NCBI GenBank assembly: GCA_960531495.1
Contig: OY482846.1
Coordinates: forward strand, 35,570,565 to 35,634,564
Length of the DNA stretch: 64,000 nt
From: Zeus faber
Taxonomy: Eukaryota > Chordata > Actinopteri > Zeiformes > Zeidae
Reading direction: 5' to 3'
Shown: positions 62,811 through 64,000 of the stretch, piece after piece
How positions within the stretch are numbered: the first letter of the stretch is position 1
How the letters are laid out: each line of letters opens with the position of its first letter
The notes under the pieces: model-generated
Told to the model about the DNA's origin: nothing
Databases searched by the model: none
Seen by the model: only the letters and a program-made list of their open reading frames with translations
Translations under genes and position numbers: made by a program

Positions 62811-64000
62811 GTCAGACACATCTACTCGCTCCCTTATTTTTCCCCCCAAACATATTTCATTTGTGAGCGCAACCTCCCCCGTGTTGTTGCTGTTGTTGTT
62901 GTTGTTGTTAGCAGTAGATTTTATTCTATGATTCATGTCATTTCTCACATGACATTTCTGTCGGTCTAGGGTGGTGTCAGGAGGACACCACTCTGTCATC
63001 TTAAATCATTCCTTTCGATCCCTATCATTTTGTAATTTCCTGCATGTTATTTTCTTATTTATTATGCCTGACGGTCAAGGTAAAAATGGCATCAGCAACC
63101 AGCGCATATATGTCCATGCCTTATTAGTAGTTTACACCTTAGTTTCGGTTTACCATTTTTTTTTTAAACCAAAGATTATTGTTAATAATTGTATTACGAA
63201 TCGCTATTTTTAAATAGGTATTGTTATAAATTTTTCTTTAGTTTCCTTACCGTCTTGTTGTATTCCATCGATTTAGGGTTGTATGTACGTGACGTTTTAT
63301 GTTGTGTCATGCCGAGTGAGTAGCGTTTATGTCCGTAATTGAAATCCTAAATTTATTTATCAATTGTATTATATAATCAATCAATCCATTTTTATTGTGA
63401 TTGTTAGGAAATGTTTTGTGCGGTCAGGTAAATGACAATAAAATCAGGACACGTTATTAATAATAATAATATATATATATATATATATATAAAAGCACGC
63501 ATGAAACGTCCATCTAGACCATAAAAGAGTCTACCCATACGTGTTTTAAATCAGAAATCTCACTCTTAAACTCTAGTCTCGTTGATTTCCAATACAGTGT
63601 ATTCAGTATTTGTAGGAGTAAATGAATTTAGTCTGTTGTTATACTTGAGTTAGTAGGAGGTTGAAATGAGCAGCAATGCCTTTAGTCTAGATCAGAGCGA
63701 GTCAACTGCGTTCGACGAGAGGCCGGATTGTCAAGGGGCCAGATGGATTCAGCAGGACATTTTTATTTGTTAAAACGCATTACAAAACAAAATAATCCAC
63801 TCCTTACTAATCAAAATACTTGCATCAATTTCCAAAACTCGAAAATCTTGAAATAATAACACATAATAAGCATTAAATAAGCAAGTTTTTTTATTTCAGG
63901 TTTTATATTGATGTATACATACTGCTTGTCTATACTGTCCATTGCTAACTTTCAAATGTATTCAAAGGGACAGTTTTGATTTATAAACGGGCCACATTCA
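62811..64000 (+). other. dhrsx intron 1 (incomplete)
   Basis: AT-rich intron with a TTG repeat near 62883-62911 and a TA microsatellite at about 63470-63491. No second exon before the window ends. 63690-63760 (GAGGCCGGATTGTCAAGGGG) may be a fragment of a dispersed repeat. Confidence 0.5.

Overview
This window is nuclear DNA from a bony fish, most likely a percomorph teleost. It has spliced vertebrate genes with GT-AG introns, very many long microsatellites, and typical teleost transposon fossils (Tc1-like, L2/Rex1-type LINE ends, a tRNA-headed SINE, a DIRS-like element). It holds four recognisable genes and one unrecognised small-protein gene. In order they are mxra5 (+), gyg2 (-), cd99 (-), a 42-residue membrane micropeptide (+), and the first coding exon of dhrsx (+). 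From established knowledge of the human map, MXRA5, GYG2, CD99 and DHRSX lie in the same order and the same relative orientations in and beside the first pseudoautosomal region of Xp22.3. The fish block keeps that arrangement without the arylsulfatase cluster, XG or ZBED1 that lie among them in human.

Layout. 1-5.3 kb is upstream, non-coding, low-complexity DNA. 5.3-18.0 kb is mxra5, with seven coding exons that join in phase into 2,582 residues: signal peptide, leucine-rich repeats, two Ig domains, a long Ser/Thr/Pro linker and ten Ig domains. 18.0-23.9 kb is the convergent mxra5/gyg2 intergenic region, with a 45-bp minisatellite. 23.9-36.5 kb is gyg2, with nine coding exons encoding 387 residues; intron 2 carries a broken DIRS-like element and a SINE. 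37-56.2 kb is cd99, with fourteen coding exons (225 residues), every internal one starting and ending in phase 1. A fifteenth exon with its own stop and polyadenylation signal would replace the membrane anchor and give a secreted form. 56.2-62.5 kb is the cd99/dhrsx spacer with the micropeptide. The 3' end holds dhrsx exon 1 and the start of its first intron.

Function. The four known genes share a chromosomal address rather than a pathway. mxra5 encodes a very large secreted matrix protein, gyg2 the self-glucosylating primer of glycogen, cd99 a short mucin-like adhesion protein, and dhrsx a membrane-anchored short-chain dehydrogenase/reductase.

The least described items are the alternative terminal exon of cd99, with a TG tract beside the competing membrane-anchor exon, and the micropeptide. 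All coordinates were read by hand. Exon joins were checked by reading phase and by similarity to human proteins recalled from memory; no alignment was run.
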